DNA of 64,000 nucleotides from Acanthochromis polyacanthus (Eukaryota > Chordata > Actinopteri > Pomacentridae): NCBI RefSeq assembly GCF_021347895.1, contig NC_067117.1:34230067-34294066 (forward strand), in the 5' to 3' direction. Below, piece after piece: positions 58,110-64,000 of the stretch; the stretch's first letter is position 1, and the number at the start of each line of letters is the position of its first letter. A program made the translations under genes and the position numbers. Under the pieces are notes generated by a model, which was not told where the DNA came from, searched no databases, and saw nothing but the letters and a program-made list of their open reading frames with translations.

Positions 58110-61100
58110 AGATGTCCAATTCGACATCTGTCCAAGGCCTCACATTCTACACTATCACAGGTGTCATGTGGTTCCTGATTATTTGATTTTGATTCATTCT
58201 CAACATTCTGTTACACCAAATTTATTTTTACACTTCGGTTACACAAGCAGTAGCGCCGGCCTTTTTGTTCCATTTCCTAGATCACATAATCAAAGGGTCT
58301 GCCAATGTGGATTCTTGCCATTTACAGCACATTAGATGTCATCTTTGTTTCTCTCAGAAGAAAAAGAAGCATCAAATGGTCCACATTGTCTGTGAACAGA
58401 GGCCTCCTCATGAGCAAAGTCAAAGGATCTGAAAAAAAATATTTCTGTTCATCTGCACTGGAGTACTGTTTAAAACTGCCAAGCTGCTAAAATGACTTTC
58501 CATTAGTTTTACTGCTGTTATTGATGCCAGTATATTTACAGCCACTCAGCACGATGCAGACAGTGTTAGGAAGAGCATAAACAATCTGCCTTTGACACTG
58601 TCAAATTCTTATATTGACCTGTGGGTTAATGTACTGCATTATTACACTGTTAATAAGCAGCTCATAGCTTGCTAACAGATTAATATCTGTAATATTCAAA
58701 CTTTATGGACAGTACTGCACATCGAGGCAGTAATTTACATTCACAGTGGATTATAAATCTTCTATTTGTAGCCAAAACAAAAGTTTAACATTGCGGTTGG
58801 ACACAATGTGTTTTACAGAATATTACTTCAGAGGCATTTTTCAAGTTGTGTAATTTCAATGTTGTTTTTGTCCTGTGTAAAAATGTCCTTGTGATCAGGT
58901 AATTCCCTTGTGTTTACAGTCCAACAGGCTCAGAGACGTGTTTATCTTCTGCATTATTAGACCTCTCATTACATAGAGATTTAAAATATGCAGACGATAA
59001 TGAAAGTGATGAACATCAGGTGGGAACAGGGGAGAAGGAAAGTTTGCGCAAAATCTTTGGCTCTGATGCGGCAGAGCGAAGTCAGCCCCTCGGCCATGGA
59101 TCAAGTTTGTGCTGAAACACCTCTGCTGCATTGTACTTAATCAAACTTAGAGAGCAGCATTGGAAAGCAGTGGTAGGAAGGAAAGGGAGTAGGTGTAAAA
59201 TGGCCCGGAGAGCTTTGCACTTTAAGTGTGAAATAAGTAGATTGGCAGACAAGAAATCTCTTTCTGAGCTTTCAGCATGACTTAAAACTAACTCTCGATC
59301 CAGGGATGCTTATGACCAAAAAATAAAACTCTAAGTTGTGTCTTATGCCATCTGGGCTGATGTATTCTCATATGTATAGAATTTCTCATATAAAGATGAA
59401 AGTGATGTCCCAAACTGATCCACACTATAAAGACATTTTTAAATGGATCAATATGTCCTATTTAAACCATGTTAATAAAATCAGTTTTCTGTAACTTGAA
59501 TGCACATGGTACAAACTGAAGCAATGTACACATTGTTTACTGGGTTAGAGCCAATGCTTTTCACATGTTCCTGAAATTATTTGCAGGTGCACAATGCAGC
59601 TGATGATTCAGGATTCTTTTTGAACCTCAGTAGTGCACTTTTTTTATTTGTACTAGGAGAGAAAATGGGCTGACCAGACTGACTCAGACTGATAACTTTC
59701 CATGAATATAACTCAAAACACTGTAGGAAACTGTAGGCTTATTTTAGCTCTGCAGCTGTGTTATATAAGAAAATCATATCTAAATATTGGATTCAACTAT
59801 GGGAAGGGGAGGGAGAAAATGATTTGGGAATGCCTAATGGATGATGCTGACAAGCACCTCCCGGCCCCTGACCCCTGTAGGAAATGTTGCTTTCACATTT
59901 ACGTCATTACTTTGTTTCACTTTGTATTCATGCAATTATCTTGTCAAGGCGGCGTAATTGTTTTACTATGTCTATTAAATGTTTGTTGGGCACCTGTTTG
60001 GGGAAAGCAGCAGCAAAGTTGAATTGAATTGCTTTCCTGTCATTTCAGGAGTTTGATTTACGCACCCACTCAAACGCTCAGTTTCCTCATGTGGCTGCCT
60101 CTTTCCAAGGGGAGTTGAATGTAAGAGAAAGCTCACATTAGTCCTCGTCACAGCTGACTGAACATTAGGCTCTATTCTGGAGGATAGTGAGACCTCCATC
60201 ATGTGATAGTTACACTCAGGGATAGAAAATGCCAGTTTCAGGATGCAGGCAGATTGCAGATTCAATAGAGTGTATTATCAGTTTTGTTTGCCATTTTGTC
60301 TCATCTCTTTTCTATGCAAACCCAATAAATACATGGCCAACCTCGATTTTATACAGTAGCAGCACTGGTGATGGGGGGGGGGGGATAGAAAAATAAATAA
60401 AAATCGGTGCACTTTGACTGGATTGAAATGCAGTGAAATGTCCTTGTAATCAGATGTTGGACATCTGATGCCACACAAACAAAACAGATGTTATGTAATT
60501 AAAAGCAACCATGTGTTGCGTTTTATTTCATTATTTAAAAACATAGAGGCCAGAGCTGTATATGTTGGACAGCTGAGCAGGAATCACTTGCAGATTGCCT
60601 TGTTAGCGTATCATTTTTTTCAAAGAAAGAACAAATGTGAGTGCTTCAGCTTCCCCTTGTATATTAACATCTTTGTCACAATTGCGAGGAATGTAAAAAT
60701 AAATGCCATTAGCAGTTTTAGCATGTGTAAATCACCTCCTTCTGGCATGATGGATTCAATGAGACTGAGAGACGACTATTTACTCTTCTTTCCCGAATTA
60801 AGGGGTATTGTGAGACATCTGCCACCCTCCAAATGCAGCCTGGAGATGGATGTTTCATCCCCTGCTTTCCTTCTCTTTCACCCGTTCCTCCTGATGGGGC
60901 CACACTCAAAGCTATCAGTGTTCAAGATGATAATCTCAGAATAAAGAGTAAGATCAATCGTGTCAGTTGTAGGGTTGAGCTATTCATAACTCCTCTTCCT
61001 TAATCATGCCATCTGAGGCTGCACAGCGGTTAATATTAATCCTATTGTTTAAGCTCCACCCACGAGGACAACATCAGCTGACGAGAGGATTAAACAACAC

Positions 61101-62085
61101 TGAGCCAGAGGAAGACTGCTCTGAAACAACACATTTATTCTTGTTTTTCTGATCAGGCATTAGTAGGATGGAAAGTTAAAATAACCACAGTTTGTAATGA
61201 TATGCTCACTTGAGATTTAAGCTGCACCGGCTATATCCACCTTCTATTACTGTTTTAAGTCTCAGTTTAAAAGACAAACCAGCGCTTTGTGACAAAAGCT
61301 GTTCTAAACAGGGTCGTGGCAAATCACTTACTGCAGTAATATAAACAACTTATAGGCAATTCCCATTCAATCATGGGAAGTTAGAGGTAGTGAAGGAAGA
61401 AAGGAAATGAACCTGCTGCCATACCTGGCATCAGTAAAGACAATTGAAAACGCAGATTAACACATCTATCATTTTAAGACACAAAGCCTTGCTTTTTAAA
61501 TGTTTTATTTATACCTCTGGATGTGATTGACCGTAATATTTGCGATAGCGATTCTTCATAATCCACTATTCACAGTAACCATAAATCACAGTGTATTACA
61601 ATTTAAAATGGCATGTAATTCATTTAAATATTCATGACTGTTGTTGTCTGAGCTTCGTCTTGCATCGTAAACCAAATAAGGCGGCACAACTTTAAAAAGT
61701 CTGTGCAGTTTTTTTGTGTTTATTGGACTTAAGAGCAATCACTACCCGATCCATTTTACATTTAGTCGACAGAACTGGGACCAGATTCAGAGTTTTGTGT
61801 TAGTAGCTGGCATCTGTGTTTGTTCTTGGTTCTCTGTACTTTTCTAGTATGTACAGACTGGACCAGTGCTATTTTTATTAGTGAGTCTATGAGGAAAGAA
61901 CAGAAATGACAATATATACATTTATTGCAGATGGTGGTTTTTATACTAAATGAAAATCAAGGACGTTGATTTGACAGAAAAAGGAATTTGCATACATATA
62001 CTTGGATAAATCACCACTAACACACATATATATTCCTACGTAGTATTTCCAGTAATATAGTATTAATTAGTCTTTTCTATTCCAC
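58110..62085. other. putative intron or flank, repeat-poor
   Basis: No mobile element or exon recognised in about 4 kb; a 13-base G run lies at about 60,373-60,385. The + frame at 60,468-60,944 (158 codons) is the longest here but has no domain and could be chance in AT-rich DNA. Confidence 0.4.
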
Positions 62086-62090
62086 TAAGG

Positions 62091-62753
62091 AACGTGACAG
62101 AGCTATGTGATGTTCAGCAGTAGTTTGTCTGTCTGTTATTCCGTGTGTGCGCAACATTACTAAAAATGGACTTGGATGCAGTTTTCAGGAAGGTCAGAAA
62201 TGACACAAGGACCACCTCATTAGATTTTGTCAGTGATGCAGCTCATAGTCTTGATCCACAGACTTGTAAAAGACTTCTGTACATTGCAAGATAGCGTCAC
62301 TGTGTCACTGTAACTATGACAACAAGTGAACGCTACGTCAGCTGCCTACTGACAATCACGATTGCAATCCTACTACGAATCGATCGCTGTGGACTTATCG
62401 GGTCTTATCCGTCGGAAATCATACAAGGAACAGTTGCTTAAAATCTGGACATGTTTCCAAGTCCCATCAGTTCCCTCCACCTGCTACATATCTTGGTGCC
62501 GTGATTCGATATCCGTGCATAACATATACATGCATAACACATGTCTGTGCTCAGCACAAGGTCGTTTTGTTTGTGGGTACATCTATATTAAATAGCCACA
62601 TTCTGTGTTGTCCTGATTTCTGATCATCAATAACTAATACACAAATGCTGATTTTTTAATTTTTTTTTTTTTAAATGCTGCATTTCTGACAATGCCATAT
62701 AGGAGAATGAACAGCCTTGGTGGAGTACTGTGCTCTCTGAGTGCTTTTCTAGT
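62091..62753 (+). mobile_element. 'CCTTGGTGGAG' dispersed repeat, long copy
   Basis: Starts 'ttccactaaggaacgtgacagagc', carries 'gacaacaagtgaacgctacgtcagctgcctactgacaatcac', then an extra block (62,385-62,690) also found at 7,010-7,240 in reverse, and ends 'cagccttggtggagtactgtgctctctgagtgcttttctagtt'. No ORF. The next copy follows without a gap. Confidence 0.65.
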
Positions 62754-63123
62754 TACTCCACCAAGGAACTCAGCAGAGTTATGTGACTATTGGTGTCCAT
62801 CTGTCTGTCTGTCTGCTAGCAACATTACTCAAAAACAGAATAACAGATTTGGATGAAATTTTCAAGGAAGGTCAGAAATGACACAAGGACCAAGTGATTA
62901 GATTTTGGCAGTGATGTGGCTTATAGTCTGGATACACAGATTTGTTAAAGATTTCTATATTATTGTGAGATAGAGGCACTGTAACTACGACAACAAGTGA
63001 ACGCTACGTCTGCTGCCTATTGATGATTATGATTGCAATCCTACTACAAATCAACTGCAACAAATCATAAAACGACTGAGCAGCCTTGGTGGAGTGCTGC
63101 ACTCTCTGAGTGCATTTCCTGTT
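62754..63123 (+). mobile_element. 'CCTTGGTGGAG' dispersed repeat, short copy, tandem to the previous
   Basis: Begins CTCCACCAAGGAACTCAGCA and ends CAGCCTTGGTGGAGTGCTGC then 'actctctgagtgcatttcctgttt'; CTCCACCAAGG and CCTTGGTGGAG are exact complements. It lacks the extra block of the long copy. Confidence 0.7.
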
Positions 63124-64000
63124 TATACTGTCATAGTTTAAGAAATTCATTGATATTAGCAGTTTTTATAACATATTGTGCTTTTAGGGTTGTCAAAGTG
63201 CATAACTGCCTGTCAGTAGCTGTACATGTCATTTAACCTGTTATTCTGTTTTCCACTTAAACTGATGAACTGAAGCAACTCGAAGACTTCTGACAACATT
63301 CCAGCCATCAATGTGTTTCACAAGATTGTTGTTTAAAGGTTGAAATGCTCATTGTGGAATATTTTTAGAGCACCTGTCAAATATTAGTTAGCTGTGCCTT
63401 AGATATTAATTTTAATGTTTAGTTTATATTTGTATTTGTAATACTTAACATTATTACACCATCATCACTAAAAAAAAAGCTTAGAAATGCAAAAAAAAAA
63501 AAAACACCTTTAAAACAAATAAAAACAGCTTATGCCAGCTTGTGTTAAAAATTACATTCCAAACAATATCAACAAAGTGGGATATGTTAAAGCAGAGCGC
63601 TTGTCTCTGTAAGTGTAGAGTAAAAGCGGAATTATAAGATGTGGATAGGGACCGGATTATAACATGCAACCAAAGCGCGCATTCACAACCCAGTAAAGAA
63701 GGATAAATTCTACAGAAGATTAAAAATTCCGAGGTTGTCAAGGACACAAGTGATGAGATGAAAAAGTAAGTAGGTGTAATTACGACGAGAGTAGTGAAGG
63801 CTGCGACTTTGTCTCAGAAACAAAGAGGGAGTTCAGTGAGTTTTTTCACATGTGATGAGACTCATGTTAATTGCCACCTTAGTGAAAGCAAGGTTGTTTT
63901 GCACCAAGGTTAATAAGGAGTTGTATTGTCTCCGTCTTAAAACCAAATGACAAAATTTTTATGAGAAATTATCTTCTGTCATGGGAAACAACATGAGACA
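63124..64000. other. non-coding, nothing recognised
   Basis: AT-rich with two A runs (about 63,470-63,478 and 63,490-63,505). No exon, RNA gene or repeat assigned. Confidence 0.4.

Noticed and set aside
60468..60944. 158-codon open frame on the + strand
   Set aside because: No domain, signal or splice context. In 64 kb of AT-rich DNA read in six frames, one frame of this size is expected by chance.

Overview
This window looks like teleost fish nuclear DNA, probably from a percomorph. It is AT-rich, has no operon-like gene packing and carries spliced-gene signals (GT donors, AG acceptors). It is sprinkled with repeats typical of fish: Tc1-like transposons and their short derivatives, TTAA-target, hAT-like and THAP-carrying elements, an L2/Maui-type LINE tail, and a tRNA-headed retroposon with an ATGG tail. 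The species assignment is inference; no mitochondrial, rRNA or tRNA gene was seen. I found no bacterial, viral or CRISPR system.

Layout. 1-19.5 kb is mostly non-coding with a few short mobile elements (Tc1-type miniature elements near 3.7, 10.0 and 10.6 kb; a tandem-prone repeat at 6.9-7.5 kb). Of this, 10.9-19.2 kb is strikingly poor in repeats. 19.5-44.2 kb is a transposon graveyard. It holds a Tc1 element with a complete 346-aa transposase but a truncated 3' end (23.7-25.2 kb) and dead Tc1 copies at 23.4, 28.1-28.7 and 32.5-33.8 kb. A THAP-domain element with AT flanks lies at 26.0-27.8 kb, and a three-level nest at 35.6-37.6 kb (LINE-containing repeat, then an element with a RecQ-like helicase exon, then a TTAA-target element). 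A probable LTR lies at 39.2-39.6 kb, a non-LTR reverse-transcriptase tail at 40.8-41.1 kb and a hAT-like miniature element at 43.3-44.1 kb.

The only part that looks like a host gene starts near 46.2 kb on the + strand. It has a GA-rich, moderately CpG-rich leader, an upstream ORF, and a first coding exon encoding a signal-peptide-like sequence that ends at a phase-1 GTAAGT donor (46,678). I could not name the gene. Everything from 46.7 to 64 kb is then best read as its first intron or flank, because no later exon was recognised. That stretch holds a Tc1-type miniature element (49.9 kb), a roughly 200-bp direct duplication with two insertions between its copies (56.8-58.1 kb) and a head-to-tail pair of repeats (62.1-63.1 kb).

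All identifications come from reading translated motifs and repeat ends by eye. Family names marked as inference should be tested against repeat and protein databases.
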